64,000 bases of DNA from Xenorhabdus ehlersii (lineage in GTDB: Bacteria > Pseudomonadota > Gammaproteobacteria > Enterobacterales > Enterobacteriaceae), in the NCBI RefSeq assembly GCF_003610465.1, contig NZ_RAQI01000001.1, forward strand, positions 620,001-684,000, written 5' to 3'. Positions 1 through 8,596 of this stretch are shown one piece after another. The notes below the pieces were generated by a model that was not told the DNA's origin, ran no database searches, and saw only the letters and a program-made list of their open reading frames with translations. Position 1 is the stretch's first letter; every line of letters begins with the position of its first letter. The translations under genes and the position numbers were made by a program.

Positions 1-1335
1 GTTTGTAGCCCTTAAAATATCTTGATATCCATCGGCAGTAGATTTGAGAACCATATTATGTTCTTCAAGATAATCTTTTCTTTTATTTAATTGTACAGCC
101 TCATCAGCGACATTAAGTATATTAGTTCTTTTTTCGATATCTATGTTTATCTGGGCTAGCTTTTCTTTAGCCTTGTCAATTTCAGTTGAAAGTTTTAATT
201 GTTTTTCTTCTAGTTTCTTCTTTATAGCATCTTCTTTTTCAGCTTCAAATTCAGCAATCTTATTCTCAACTTCACGCTTCTTGCTTTCAATTTTTTGTTC
301 ATATTCATGTAACTGAGTTTCTTTACTAATTAATGTTTCCTCAAGGCGACTCAGGCTGGAACGAATTCGACTTTCCTCTTGTTCAACATCATCTCTTACT
401 TTTTCCAAATGTTCTTGCAAGAGTGAAGACTTATTATCCTCAATATACGTTTCTAAAAAACGCACTCCAGCATTTGTATTTAAATACTCTTTAATCAATG
501 AATAACCAATATCAGACTCTGATAAGTACCGATCTAGTAAATTTTTTAAGCGCTCAATTCTTTCATATTGTTTAAAAATCTGATTGTTTTTTTCACTTTC
601 AGCAATTATTTGTTGGAGACGCTGGGCTTCTTTTTTTCCTAAAGCTTGAGATTTCTTGCCAAAACCTTGAGCATTAACAACTTTAATTAATTGATCGTCA
701 GAAAGATAATCAATACTTTTTGATTTATATTTTGAGATAGCTTTGAAAGACGATACATATAATGTTTCAACATTATTTTCAATAACTGTAACAAGTGCTT
801 TATCTAAATCATCAACATCGAAGCACCCTAAAAAACCTTTTCCATAACTTAGTAATGAATGGACATGAGGTTCAATTATATAACGTTTGTCGTCATTTTG
901 AGTACTCGTTAGCGGACCATATAAATCATTACCATCAAGAATAAAAAATGGCTGTTTTAACGGAATAACCTCCTGCGGTAGCATTCCATCTTGTTTATCC
1001 GGCAGGCTAGTTACTAATATTGGTAATAGCGTATTTTGAGCAAGATTTTCTGCATCAGAGCCCATAGCCCAGTATCGTGATTTTCCATCCTTTATACTTT
1101 TCGTCTCATCGTAAGAGTGGGTAGCTAATACGAATAAATCAGTTACTCCAAAACGCTCGTCAACACTGGGGAAACCCTTTGTAATCAGTATATCACTTGG
1201 ATAATCCTGCCTACTTACAGGTCTAAAAACATCTGATTCAATTTCTACCAGAAGTGGGATTACAAACCCCTGATTCTCGTTTAACGCCGTTGATTTTTTT
1301 ACGATAAGTTTTGGCAACGGATCTTGATGTCCCAT
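1..1335 (-). CDS. Large coiled-coil protein, N-terminal part (runs off the left edge)
   Basis: The minus strand is open from an ATG at 1335 to base 1, giving at least 445 codons with no stop, so the gene continues beyond the window. Residues 1-190 are globular with no motif I recognise (it opens MGHQDPLPKLIVKK). Residues about 195-270 are Lys/Glu rich. From about 310 to the edge there is a long coiled coil with heptad-like E/K/L spacing (for example EEKQLKLSTEIDKAKEKL). No P-loop is visible in the part present. Such an architecture is common in large bacterial ATPases of defence and DNA-handling systems, but that is only a guess because the C-terminal half is missing. Low-GC codon use and neighbouring mobile DNA suggest an accessory gene. 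Confidence 0.7.
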   Translation of the reverse strand, partial: MGHQDPLPKLIVKKSTALNENQGFVIPLLVEIESDVFRPVSRQDYPSDILITKGFPSVDERFGVTDLFVLATHSYDETKSIKDGKSRYWAMGSDAENLAQNTLLPILVTSLPDKQDGMLPQEVIPLKQPFFILDGNDLYGPLTSTQNDDKRYIIEPHVHSLLSYGKGFLGCFDVDDLDKALVTVIENNVETLYVSSFKAISKYKSKSIDYLSDDQLIKVVNAQGFGKKSQALGKKEAQRLQQIIAESEKNNQIFKQYERIERLKNLLDRYLSESDIGYSLIKEYLNTNAGVRFLETYIEDNKSSLLQEHLEKVRDDVEQEESRIRSSLSRLEETLISKETQLHEYEQKIESKKREVENKIAEFEAEKEDAIKKKLEEKQLKLSTEIDKAKEKLAQINIDIEKRTNILNVADEAVQLNKRKDYLEEHNMVLKSTADGYQDILRATN

Positions 1336-1705
1336 AGGTAGCCTCATTAAATTACATAAAATACCAATTTTATACATTAGCTGATGTACGAGGAGATTCG
1401 CAAGTATTCGTTAATAATTTGACCCATGTTTTCAAAACGTTAAAAGGTAAAAGCCTGTATGTTATTCAATAAGAAGTCCATTAATTGCATTGTACCTGTT
1501 GCAGGCTACTTGATTGGGCCACATATCCTAGAGGTATCCAATATGCTCCCGAAGATAAATACCCAATCAACTCCTAGAATCATATGGCTAAAGATTGAAC
1601 AACCGTTGGATTTGTAGGCATTACCATTCTTTTGTTGCACATGAACAAGCCGTCTGTACAGGATGCCATACTGAAGCAGTATACTGTGCAACTAGGCTGC
1701 GTCCC
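1336..1705. other. Intergenic region upstream of the coiled-coil gene
   Basis: AT-rich DNA between the coiled-coil gene start and an IS fragment. It should hold the minus-strand promoter for that gene. A 61-codon open frame at 1506-1691 has no ribosome binding site and no recognisable domain, and is not called. Confidence 0.4.
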
Positions 1706-1963
1706 TTAATTATATAACCGCTTGTAAAAGAGTCGAATACAGCCTAATTTCACCATGGACAAATAGTTTCGGGCGGTTTTTTCGTAACAGGTTGCAATAC
1801 GCCGATTTCCTTTCAGAAAACCGAAACAGCGTTCGACAACATTGCGGTCATGATAAGCCTGTTCATCAAATTGCGTGCGACTATCAGTACTGCCTTTTTC
1901 ATTGATTTTATACGGAATAATGCTCTTGATCCTCAATTTACGCAGATATCTTGAAGTTATCAT
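1706..1963 (-). pseudogene. IS5-family transposase, C-terminal fragment
   Basis: Eighty-five codons encode the end of an IS5-type DDE transposase. The segment DRNVVERCFGFLKGNRRIAT followed by a YEKTARNY block is the conserved region around the last catalytic Glu (VERCFGFLK) of this family. The N-terminal two thirds, including the first two Asp residues, are absent. No inverted repeat pair is evident, so this is a dead fragment. It lies between the accessory gene on the left and the prophage integrase on the right. Confidence 0.75.
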
Positions 1964-2078
1964 TGCATTTTTAGCAACATTTATGTTTTTGATGATATTT
2001 TTGCAATATTAAACGCAAAGCCTACTCTCAATTAATACTGATCAGAAAGCAATCTGGTAGACAGAGGCAAAATAATAT

Positions 2079-2099
2079 GGGGGTATAGTTGGGGGTATT
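2079..2099. repeat. Two copies of TGGGGGTAT beside the integrase gene
   Basis: TGGGGGTAT occurs at 2079-2087 and 2091-2099, separated by three bases. G-rich direct repeats of this kind often lie just outside tyrosine integrase genes, where arm-type or core attachment sites are found. The matching copy at the other prophage end was not found, so an att role is inference only. Confidence 0.35.
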
Positions 2100-2189
2100 G
2101 TAGATAATTGAACAAAATAAAATTCATTAAAAATAATTAGTTAAATTACATTATCTAATCATGTAGGGGTACCATTTAAAATCAACATG

Positions 2190-3353
2190 TTACGCCAATC
2201 TCAGACCCGCTTGATTTTTTCCTTGTGTCGTATTTGTGTCGTTATCTTCAAAAAGTACATCAATTTTGCAGGCATGCTCACTCAAATGGTTGGGCGCTAA
2301 ATGTGCATATCTTCTAACCATTTCGATTGATTCCCATCCGCCCATTTCTTGCAGTGCGGAAAGTGGAACCCCTGATTGTATCAACCAGCTTGCCCATGTG
2401 TGGCGTAGGTCGTGAAAACGAAAATCTTCTATGCCTGCTTTCTTAAGGCCAATATTCCAGGCACTATTGTCATCAACCCTCATTTTTCTCACTGCTGGGG
2501 TTAATGTTCCGTCTGGTCGGTGCTTGGCTTTGGTATGCACAAATACCCATCTTGAGTGCTTACCTATCTGATCCCGTAACACTCGGCATGCGGTATCATT
2601 CAGAGCTACGCCTATCGCTTTCCCCGCTTTTGCGTTCTCTGGATTTATCCATGCCACTTTTCTTTGCATATCGACCTGCTGCCACTCCAGATCGATGATG
2701 TTAGAACGCCTAAGTCCGGTTGCTAACGCAAAGATAACAATCGGCTTTATACTTTCAGGCATACACTCTATGAGCCTTGCGGCTTCATCTTTTGTCAGCC
2801 ATCTTATGCGCTTACTGACGGGCTTCTTAGTTTTGATAACAGGCGCTGATTTAATCCAGTTCCACTCATTAGCAGTTGCCCTTAATAGCGATCTGATGAA
2901 TGATAAATGCTGGCTTTTTGTTGCCTGACTAACAGGAATGGCCTCATACACAGGAGGTTTTTCCCCTTTTTTCAGCGCTGCATCTCTTTTACTCTCCCAG
3001 ACTTGATAATGTTTACGATTCTTCATATTTGAAACTGCATCATAAATTTCATCTGCCGTTATTGTTGAAATATCGCGACCTGAAAAGTGTTGTAGGAAAA
3101 ACTCAATCTTCGTTTTGTCATCATCAAGTGACCTTTTATGCTCTTTTTCCCTAAGCCAGCGAATGCAACACTCTTCAAATGTACGAGTTGGCAGATCATC
3201 AAGTTGGTCAACTCTCCAAGCCTCAGCTCTTAATTTGTCATACAACTCCTGCGCTTGCTTTTTGTCCCTCGTGCCAAGAGATTTCCTAACTCTCTTTCCT
3301 GACGGTGTAAAGAAATGACAGTGCCATATTCCGTTTCTTTGGGTGATTGACAT
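2190..3353 (-). CDS. Prophage tyrosine-type integrase
   Basis: A 387-residue site-specific recombinase expected to integrate and excise the adjacent prophage. The N-terminal 60 residues form the arm-binding domain, followed by a core-binding SAM-like domain (about 60-175) and the catalytic domain. Visible catalytic residues are the first Arg in ATGLRRSNI, the HDLRH motif (His and second Arg), a His/Trp-type position in GGWES, and the nucleophile Tyr in MVRRYAHL near the C terminus. Length is normal for the P4/lambda-type class. It starts with ATG inside the downstream part of the excisionase-like gene. The C-terminal end faces the presumed attachment site at 2079-2190. Confidence 0.93.
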   Translation of the reverse strand: MSITQRNGIWHCHFFTPSGKRVRKSLGTRDKKQAQELYDKLRAEAWRVDQLDDLPTRTFEECCIRWLREKEHKRSLDDDKTKIEFFLQHFSGRDISTITADEIYDAVSNMKNRKHYQVWESKRDAALKKGEKPPVYEAIPVSQATKSQHLSFIRSLLRATANEWNWIKSAPVIKTKKPVSKRIRWLTKDEAARLIECMPESIKPIVIFALATGLRRSNIIDLEWQQVDMQRKVAWINPENAKAGKAIGVALNDTACRVLRDQIGKHSRWVFVHTKAKHRPDGTLTPAVRKMRVDDNSAWNIGLKKAGIEDFRFHDLRHTWASWLIQSGVPLSALQEMGGWESIEMVRRYAHLAPNHLSEHACKIDVLFEDNDTNTTQGKNQAGLRLA

Positions 3354-3568
3354 GATTTACCTCCATTACGATCACCCTTGCTCGCTCCATGAGTTTGCAT
3401 CGGGCTTTTAATATAAGCAAGAACAGCGGATTTTGTTGTTTTATATCCTTTGCCGATCCGTTTACCGTCTATAACTCCTGTAGCGATTAAACTGGCAACA
3501 GTTCTTGATGAGACGTTAAGCTCTTTCGCTGCCTTTTTTGTATCCCAAATGTCATCATCAATACCCAT
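3230..3568 (-). CDS. Excisionase-like helix-turn-helix protein
   Basis: The first 55 residues form a MerR/AlpA-like winged helix typical of phage excisionases: [20 protein letters not shown] followed by a basic wing ([19 protein letters not shown]). The tail is low complexity and overlaps the 5' end of the integrase by 124 bases, so only the N-terminal half is likely structured. Its position just upstream of the integrase on the same strand fits an Xis or recombination directionality factor. Function is inferred from fold and position. Confidence 0.65.
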   Translation of the reverse strand: MGIDDDIWDTKKAAKELNVSSRTVASLIATGVIDGKRIGKGYKTTKSAVLAYIKSPMQTHGASKGDRNGGKSCQSPKETEYGTVISLHRQERELGNLLARGTKSKRRSCMTN

Positions 3569-3752
3569 TATTTATCTCCTTCTGCAAATTCACTATATAT
3601 TGACGTAACCAGTTCTTAGTTGTTGATTTTGCTCGCTGATGGTCAGTCATGATTAATTGAAAGTCGGGAACGTATTTATCGAGAATTGTGGTAACTGCGG
3701 TGTCGTCGTATTTAGGTAGGTTTTTAAGTTCATTCAGGCATTCCCTCGCCAC
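3558..3752 (-). CDS. Small phage protein of unknown function
   Basis: Sixty-four residues starting with GTG. The start is supported by AAGGAG placed five to eight bases upstream. It is largely helical with charged and polar residues ([19 protein letters not shown] at the end). I recognise no family. It overlaps the start of the excisionase-like gene by 11 bases, so it is probably co-transcribed with it and the integrase. Confidence 0.55.
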   Translation of the reverse strand: MARECLNELKNLPKYDDTAVTTILDKYVPDFQLIMTDHQRAKSTTKNWLRQYIVNLQKEINNGY

Positions 3753-3777
3753 AGCTCTCCTTGCGTTCTCGAATTCG

Positions 3778-3963
3778 TTAGTTATCGGTAAGTGTGGTTT
3801 TTATTTCCGAAGCTGGAAACTCAATATCATTTAATGCGTCCTGTACAATATCAGTTATGGACAAAACCAAACTTTCATCAGATAACTTGTCATCATCATA
3901 AAAATCACAAAACTCTTTAGCTGATTTACGAGATATTTCAATTGATATTTTTGGTATATTCAC
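3778..3963 (-). CDS. Small acidic phage protein of unknown function
   Basis: Sixty-one residues from a GTG start preceded by AAGGA nine bases upstream. The protein is acidic (FYDDDKLSDESL) and has no recognised domain. It is first in the short minus-strand run ending in the integrase. Confidence 0.5.
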   Translation of the reverse strand: MNIPKISIEISRKSAKEFCDFYDDDKLSDESLVLSITDIVQDALNDIEFPASEIKTTLTDN

Positions 3964-4135
3964 GTTATTTTCCTTATTTCGTTATTACCTATATTGAATA
4001 GGTGTTCTTTATCAACAGTGGTTATTAATTTTCGTGGGGTAATAAAAGAACGCCAAATTAAAAACATGGAGCCTTTTGTATTGGAATTTCTCTTTCTTTG
4101 TTCTACTGGTATAAATTGAACTCTTCCACCAGTTA

Positions 4136-4492
4136 TTAACCGACCTCATCAACCGTCTCCAGCGCCAATTTAAACCAGCCCACAGAGGTATCAGCGGGAA
4201 CCAGCATCACAATAGACTGGCATTGCTTCCTGCATTCGATAGCCGCTTTCTCTACCCACGGCCCAATATCAGAATACGGTGGATTGCACCAGATAGAGCC
4301 GTAACTCACCCAATCACATTCCAGTGCATTATCTCGTTCCGTGAGATAATGTTCACACAGGGTATTTTGAGCAGATGCAGCCGCATCTAGGGTGAATTTA
4401 AATTCGAGGTCGAGTGCTTTAAATAATGGGAGTGGAGTTTGCCATAAATCTTTAAATTCTGGCGGTGTATTACTTCCTCCGAAATCGCTCAT
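4136..4492 (-). pseudogene. Phage N6-adenine methyltransferase (Dam-type), 3' truncated
   Basis: From ATG at 4492 the frame encodes 118 residues resembling phage DNA N-6-adenine methyltransferases, which run to roughly 160-180 residues. The family opening (PPEFKDLWQTPLPLFKALD), the FTLDAAASAQN segment and the catalytic IWCNPPYSDIGPWVEKA with its NPPY motif are present. The protein then stops at ETVDEVG, where the last beta strands should follow. It is therefore cut by a deletion near 4136. The start overlaps a short Cys-rich frame (4470-4562) by 23 bases. Confidence 0.8.
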
Positions 4493-4562
4493 AATCCTCC
4501 CCGCACTCCCGGCTACAGAATGCACCACATGTCGCTGGCTCCGTCTCGCACCATCGGCACAT
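4470..4562 (-). CDS. Short Cys-rich (zinc-ribbon-like) peptide
   Basis: Thirty codons from ATG at 4562 encode MCRWCETEPATCGAFCSREC and a basic tail. The CxxC, CxxxC and CxxxC spacing suggests a small metal-binding knuckle. It overlaps the start of the methyltransferase fragment, which would allow translational coupling. The frame is open further upstream, but that sequence reads antisense through the DUF1364 remnant and is not convincing. Confidence 0.4.
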   Translation of the reverse strand: MCRWCETEPATCGAFCSRECGEDYERFRRK

Positions 4563-4589
4563 CCCGTTAATACTGGTTAATGCTGGTGG

Positions 4590-4829
4590 CCGGTTCCGGG
4601 TATTTGTAATGGCAACAGCGAGACAGTGGTTCTGGCTCATTATCGCATGGCAGGTATTAGTGGCATGGGAATGAAGCCGCATGATCTATTTGGCGCATGG
4701 GCCTGCTCTGCCTGTCATGATGAAATAGACCGCCGAACGACACTGACCGATATCGATTATGCACATCTCGCTCATCTGGAAGGGATGATCAGAACACAAT
4801 CCATATTGTTATCGGAGGGCAAGATTTGA
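4590..4829 (+). pseudogene. DUF1364 phage protein, N-terminally truncated
   Basis: The reading frame encodes PVPGICNGNSETVVLAHYRM followed by AGISGMGMKPHDLFGAWACS and ACHDEIDRRTTL, matching DUF1364 proteins of lambdoid phages. These carry conserved Cys and His residues resembling a zinc/HNH-type nuclease. About 17 N-terminal residues are missing: a stop lies a few codons before the homology, and the upstream DNA belongs to the oppositely oriented Cys-rich/Dam segment. Translation could still begin at GTG 4626. The next gene is rusA, as is usual in this module. Confidence 0.7.
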
Positions 4830-4830
4830 C

Positions 4831-5190
4831 GTGAAAATCTATGACATCTTGCCTGTTCCCAAACCACGGATGACACAGGCAGACAGATGGCGAAAACGAA
4901 AGCCGGTATTAAATTACTACGCATTTAAGGACGAAATCAGGCTCAACAGCATTACTCTCCCTGAATCGCATTACCACATCACCTTTGTTATCCCGATGCC
5001 ACCGAGCTGGAGCAAGAAAAAACGCACAGCGATGAACGGCAAGCCACACCAGCAAAAACCTGATAAAGACAATCTCGAAAAGGCATTGTTAGATGCTGTT
5101 TTTGATGATGACTCACGTGTCTGGGATGGTCGGGTGACGAAGGTCTGGGGAGAGAAGGGGCAGATCATTATCAGGGAGTTAGATGCATGA
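4831..5190 (+). CDS. rusA: Holliday junction resolvase RusA
   Basis: A 119-residue phage endodeoxyribonuclease that resolves four-way junctions. The diagnostic region QQKPDKDNLEKALLDAVFDD contains the catalytic Asp cluster of the RusA family, followed by DSRVWDGRVTKVWGEKG. The basic segment WSKKKRTAMNGKPH precedes it. Length agrees with E. coli RusA (120). The GTG start follows the DUF1364 stop by one base. It lies directly before the late-gene regulator Q, as in lambdoid phages. Confidence 0.92.
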   Translation: MKIYDILPVPKPRMTQADRWRKRKPVLNYYAFKDEIRLNSITLPESHYHITFVIPMPPSWSKKKRTAMNGKPHQQKPDKDNLEKALLDAVFDDDSRVWDGRVTKVWGEKGQIIIRELDA

Positions 5191-5237
5191 CCTTCATTGA
5201 ACTACACACAAGTACAGTATTGCCGGGGATAAAATAA

Positions 5238-6041
5238 ATGAACCTAGAGAGCGCATTAAAATACCATTTCGCGAAATCCCCTTCATTGACCGATTCATCC
5301 AGAGCGACATCCAGTGAAACATTAACAGGCACTGATGTGATGGCGGCCTTCGGGATGTGTCAGAGTAAGGTGTCATTCGGCTACGCCGCGTTTACAGGAA
5401 AGATGGGGCTTAGCCGGAACGACAAGGAAAAGGCGATCAAACTACTGACTCAATATGGGATGAGGCGGTGCGATAAGGTGGCAGCCTTACGCAAGCTCAG
5501 TCCCAAGATTAAAGTCAAAGTCGTGCAAATACTGGCAAAATTCGCGTTTATGGATTATTCGCGCTCTGCGGCTAGCGTTACTGAATGTGAAAAATGCCGG
5601 GGTGTGGGGATTATTTACGCCAAAAAGGACGTTACAAAACATCCGGGCATTATTCGTCAAGATGGTAAAGTGATTATTGAACCTTGGGTTGAAACAGAGC
5701 AGGTTGGTGAGCTTTGTCAGAAATGCAGTGGGAAAGGATCTATTTCTTGCGCCTGTAAGGATTGCAAAGGGCGAGGAACGGCAATGGTTCAGGAAGAAAC
5801 CGAAAGGCAAGGTGTGCCTGTTCGTAAGGCGTGTAAACGTTGCAGTGGTCGAGGATATGAACGAATCCCAGCTTCTAAAGCATTTAGGGCTGTCAGGGCG
5901 GTTACTGATGGTATCAGTGTTGCCACATTAGAAAAAACAGTAAAACCATTTTATGAAGACCTCATCCAAGAATGTGAAAGAGAAGAGACGAAAGCCAATA
6001 GCATGTTAAAGAAAGTTACCAGTGATTTTGGCGATGTTTGA
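5238..6041 (+). CDS. Late antitermination protein Q (phage 82/21 type)
   Basis: A 267-residue protein of the lambdoid Q antiterminator family. It has an N-terminal helical part (1-110) and DnaJ-like Cys clusters: CEKCRGVG, CQKCSGKG, CACKDCKGRG and CKRCSGRG between about residues 115 and 210. Q loads on RNA polymerase paused at the late promoter and lets it read through terminators into lysis and head genes. The next 110 bases hold a candidate promoter and an intrinsic terminator, exactly where the Q target is expected. Confidence 0.9.
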   Translation: MNLESALKYHFAKSPSLTDSSRATSSETLTGTDVMAAFGMCQSKVSFGYAAFTGKMGLSRNDKEKAIKLLTQYGMRRCDKVAALRKLSPKIKVKVVQILAKFAFMDYSRSAASVTECEKCRGVGIIYAKKDVTKHPGIIRQDGKVIIEPWVETEQVGELCQKCSGKGSISCACKDCKGRGTAMVQEETERQGVPVRKACKRCSGRGYERIPASKAFRAVRAVTDGISVATLEKTVKPFYEDLIQECEREETKANSMLKKVTSDFGDV

Positions 6042-6060
6042 TAATCACAAACGGTTTCGT

Positions 6061-6089
6061 TTGACAAATTTCCGAAAACTGGGTAAATT
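6061..6089 (+). promoter_or_regulatory. Candidate late promoter (pR'-like) with Q target
   Basis: TTGACA at 6061-6066 is followed 17 bases later by TAAATT at 6084-6089, immediately downstream of Q. A second TTTGAC begins at 6088. The arrangement of Q, promoter, then a terminator about 45 bases on is the standard lambdoid late switch. The Q utilisation site is inferred from position, not recognised by sequence. Confidence 0.5.
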
Positions 6090-6129
6090 TGACGCTAATA
6101 ATGGGATACTCTGTCTTATCAAATAGAAG

Positions 6130-6152
6130 CCTCGCTCTTGCGAGGTTTTTTT
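6130..6152 (+). terminator. Intrinsic terminator after the late promoter (tR'-like)
   Basis: CCTCGC, loop TCTT, GCGAGG, then seven T residues. The position just after the candidate late promoter suggests that Q overrides it. Confidence 0.85.
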
Positions 6153-6244
6153 ATACCTGAAATAAACATAAGACTTGCTGTTGTCGTTGGTCAGAGTTAC
6201 ATGTGTGTTCACGCCGAATAACTGACCAAAGGTTTAAAATTATC

Positions 6245-6445
6245 ATGCTAAAACATGAAGATATGACAACAACAGCCTCCTGCGTTTTAGAAACAGTGCC
6301 TCTGTATGACTGGGCGTCTGTTTCAGACATTTCTACCTTAACGGGGCTAACAAGGCCACGTTGCCAATTGCTTTTAACTCAATTTTGTCTGGCTGGTCTG
6401 ATGGAAAGCCGGGACAATGAGACGTTTTTCAAACGTTGCCCATGA
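6245..6445 (+). CDS. Small winged-helix-like phage protein
   Basis: Sixty-six residues with a helix-turn-helix feel: VSDISTLTGLTRPRCQLLLT followed by a short wing and FKRCP. Similar small DNA-binding proteins occur between Q and the lysis genes in enteric prophages. The start is uncertain; ATG 6245 or 6263 are both possible and neither has a strong ribosome binding site. Confidence 0.5.
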   Translation: MLKHEDMTTTASCVLETVPLYDWASVSDISTLTGLTRPRCQLLLTQFCLAGLMESRDNETFFKRCP

Positions 6446-6553
6446 TGGGGCAATGTCTTAAGCGGTGAAATGTAGGGCTGGTGATGCAATAACGCCAGCC
6501 TTCACCCTGTGGCTTTCCTGAGAATCAGTCAGCGTCGATGTATGGAATAGCCA

Positions 6554-7591
6554 GTGAATTTAAGTAGTACCACATTAATTAACGACGACTCTCTGAAATT
6601 TATCAAAACCCTGCCGGATAACTGTATCGACCTTATCGCGACTGACCCGCCTTACTTTCGGGTAAAAGACTGCAGCTGGGATAATCAGTGGAACGATGTG
6701 ACGGCGTACCTTACGTGGCTGGATGAACTCCTGGCTGAATTCTGGCGGGTCCTGAAACCTAACGGTAGCCTGTATATGTTCTGTGGCTCTCGTCTGGCCT
6801 CGGATACCGAGCTGCTCGTGCGTGAACGCTTTAATGTGTTGAACCATATTATTTGGGCGAAACCATCCGGCCCGTGGCGCAGGCAGAATAAAGAAAGCCT
6901 GCGGATGTATTTTCCGGCTACGGAACGCATTATTTTTGCCGAACATTACCAAGGCCCTTATCACCCGAAAGGCGATGGCTACTCCCGCCAATGTCGGGAA
7001 TTGAAACAGTCGGTGTTTAAGCCGCTAATCGATTATTTTCGTGATGCCCGGAAAGCGTTAGGCGTCACGGCAAAAGAAATTCACGCCGCCACCGGAAAGC
7101 AGATGGCCAGTCACTGGTTCAATGATAGCCAGTGGCAGTTACCCAATGAAGCGGATTATCAAAAACTGCAGGTGTTGTTTGACTGTATCGCTAAAGAAAA
7201 GCACCAGCGTGGCGAACTGAACAAGCCATACCCTGAGTTGGTTGAATCTCATCTTACCCTGTCGCGTCAGTATGACGAATTGCGGCAGGAGTACGGCTTA
7301 ATGCGCCGTTCGTTCTCAGTCACGGCTGATGTGCCTTATACCGATGTCTGGCAGTTTGCGCCTGTGCAGTATTATCCGGGCAAACATCCCTGCGAAAAAC
7401 CTGCTGATTTGATGACGCACATTATTCAGTCCAGTAGTCGGGAAGGGGATCTGGTCGCCGATTTCTTTATGGGTTCCGGAGCAACACTGAAAGCGGCGCT
7501 GAAACTCAATCGTCGTGTGTTGGGCGTGGAATTGGAAGAAGATCGGTTTCAGCAGACTGAGCAAGAGATTAACGATTTGTTGTTAACTTAG
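6554..7591 (+). CDS. Site-specific DNA methyltransferase (N4-cytosine/N6-adenine, beta class)
   Basis: A 345-residue prophage methyltransferase without a visible partner nuclease. Motif IV (DLIATDPPYF, catalytic DPPY) is near residue 32. Motif I (DFFMGSGATLKAAL, the AdoMet-binding loop) is near residue 310, followed by GVELEEDRF. DPPY before the AdoMet motif marks the beta class. The middle 120 residues contain an extra helical, basic segment that is probably the target recognition region. As an orphan enzyme it most likely protects phage DNA or alters expression; the recognition sequence cannot be deduced. GTG is the start. Confidence 0.88.
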   Translation: MNLSSTTLINDDSLKFIKTLPDNCIDLIATDPPYFRVKDCSWDNQWNDVTAYLTWLDELLAEFWRVLKPNGSLYMFCGSRLASDTELLVRERFNVLNHIIWAKPSGPWRRQNKESLRMYFPATERIIFAEHYQGPYHPKGDGYSRQCRELKQSVFKPLIDYFRDARKALGVTAKEIHAATGKQMASHWFNDSQWQLPNEADYQKLQVLFDCIAKEKHQRGELNKPYPELVESHLTLSRQYDELRQEYGLMRRSFSVTADVPYTDVWQFAPVQYYPGKHPCEKPADLMTHIIQSSSREGDLVADFFMGSGATLKAALKLNRRVLGVELEEDRFQQTEQEINDLLLT

Positions 7592-7610
7592 CGTTTACTA
7601 CTCAATTATT

Positions 7611-7638
7611 GTAATTCCCCCGAATTCGAGGGAATTAC
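7611..7638. terminator. Inverted repeat between converging genes
   Basis: GTAATTCCC at 7611-7619 is perfectly complementary to GGGAATTAC at 7630-7638. It sits between the convergent methyltransferase and higA genes. There is no T run, so it is a weak terminator candidate. Confidence 0.5.
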
Positions 7639-7686
7639 AACTCATTGGAGCTACCCGATAGTTTGGAAATACCGAACCATTTAACC

Positions 7687-7968
7687 TTACGAGTGAGCGA
7701 ATATCGGCCTGATTTCAGGACGCTGTTGTTGGGAAGCCTGCCACAACTCATATTGGGATTGCATATTCGTCCACATTTCGGCACTGGTTCCCAATGCGGC
7801 TTCTAAACGGAGTGCCATATCTGCTGATATGCCTGTGTTGCCATTTAAAATACGGGATAACGCTACACGGGTTACGCCCAGTGCTTTTGCTGCTTCTGTA
7901 ACAGAAATGTCGCCTAAATATTCGCGCAAAACAAGGCCGGGATGGGCGGGGTTATGCATTCTGTTCAT
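7687..7968 (-). CDS. higA: HigA-family antitoxin
   Basis: Ninety-three residues of the HigA/VapI XRE family. It opens with the family signature ([20 protein letters not shown]), continues through a helix-turn-helix ([20 protein letters not shown]) and [20 protein letters not shown]. It neutralises the HigB toxin encoded 11 bases upstream and represses their shared promoter. It lies inverted within the prophage late operon. Confidence 0.92.
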   Translation of the reverse strand: MNRMHNPAHPGLVLREYLGDISVTEAAKALGVTRVALSRILNGNTGISADMALRLEAALGTSAEMWTNMQSQYELWQASQQQRPEIRPIFAHS

Positions 7969-7979
7969 GGTGTTATTCC

Positions 7980-8261
7980 TCAGTGATAATCTTGATAATT
8001 AACCAAAATGGCATCTTCGCCTTCAAAGCGAAATGTCATCCGCCAGTTTCCGTTGACAGAAATGGCCCAGTGGCCTTTTAAATCAGCGCCTTTTAATGGA
8101 TGTAATTTCCAGCCGGGCGCGTTCATGTCATCGGGTTTTTTGGCGGCATTTAACGCGGTCAATTGAATATTCAGTTTTACAGCGTGATTTGTTTGAATAC
8201 CCGCTGTAGAGCCTGTTTTAAATAATTTTTCTAACCCTTTATGTTTAAAACTTTTGATCAT
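7980..8261 (-). CDS. higB: HigB-family mRNA-interferase toxin
   Basis: Ninety-three residues of the RelE/ParE superfamily, HigB branch. Typical features are the opening [34 protein letters not shown] and [20 protein letters not shown], ending DYH. The toxin gene precedes the antitoxin gene, as usual for higBA. It should cleave mRNA at the ribosome. An open frame extends upstream, but the family start is this ATG. Confidence 0.92.
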   Translation of the reverse strand: MIKSFKHKGLEKLFKTGSTAGIQTNHAVKLNIQLTALNAAKKPDDMNAPGWKLHPLKGADLKGHWAISVNGNWRMTFRFEGEDAILVNYQDYH

Positions 8262-8274
8262 TGTGTACCGACGT

Positions 8275-8294
8275 ATATTGTATAGATACAGTAT
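8275..8294. promoter_or_regulatory. higB: Putative HigA operator at the higBA promoter
   Basis: ATATTGTAT (8275-8283) and ATACAGTAT (8286-8294) form an inverted repeat with one mismatch and a two-base spacer, 14 bases before higB. Its position fits autoregulation by HigA. Confidence 0.6.
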
Positions 8295-8399
8295 ATATTT
8301 GATGTATGCAATGTCAATCGAATTTGCCACCGCAATCACTCACAGAACCTCAGTATCTCCTATTGCGGCTGGCATCTTATTAACTCACTAGCGAGGTGA

Positions 8400-8543
8400 A
8401 TGGTGGAAAAGCGTATTGAAGAACTGGAAAGAAAGGTTGTTGAGTTGGAAAAACAGCTCGCTGACGCTCAAATGACAATGAGCTATGAATTACAAGATTT
8501 AAAATCTCAAGTGGCCATGATTCAATTTATGATTAACCGTTAG
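8400..8543 (+). CDS. Small coiled-coil protein (47 residues)
   Basis: A short frame from ATG 8400 (or GTG 8403, which is better spaced from GAGG) to TAG 8543. The product is a near-continuous coiled coil: VEKRIEELERKVVELEKQL, then a helical end (MTMSYELQDLKSQVAMIQFM). The heptads recall ZapB/SlyX-like proteins, but no specific family can be assigned. Confidence 0.55.
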   Translation: MVEKRIEELERKVVELEKQLADAQMTMSYELQDLKSQVAMIQFMINR

Positions 8544-8596
8544 TCGATTGAGCAATTAGCAAAACTGTTTTTTGCGTACATATAGAGAGGTGAATA

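Noticed and set aside
1506-1691. 61-codon minus-strand frame near the left edge
   Set aside because: No ribosome binding site, no recognised domain, and it lies in AT-rich IS-flanking DNA.
2079-2099. Definite attL site
   Set aside because: The direct repeat lies in the right place, but no matching right-end copy or host gene end was found.
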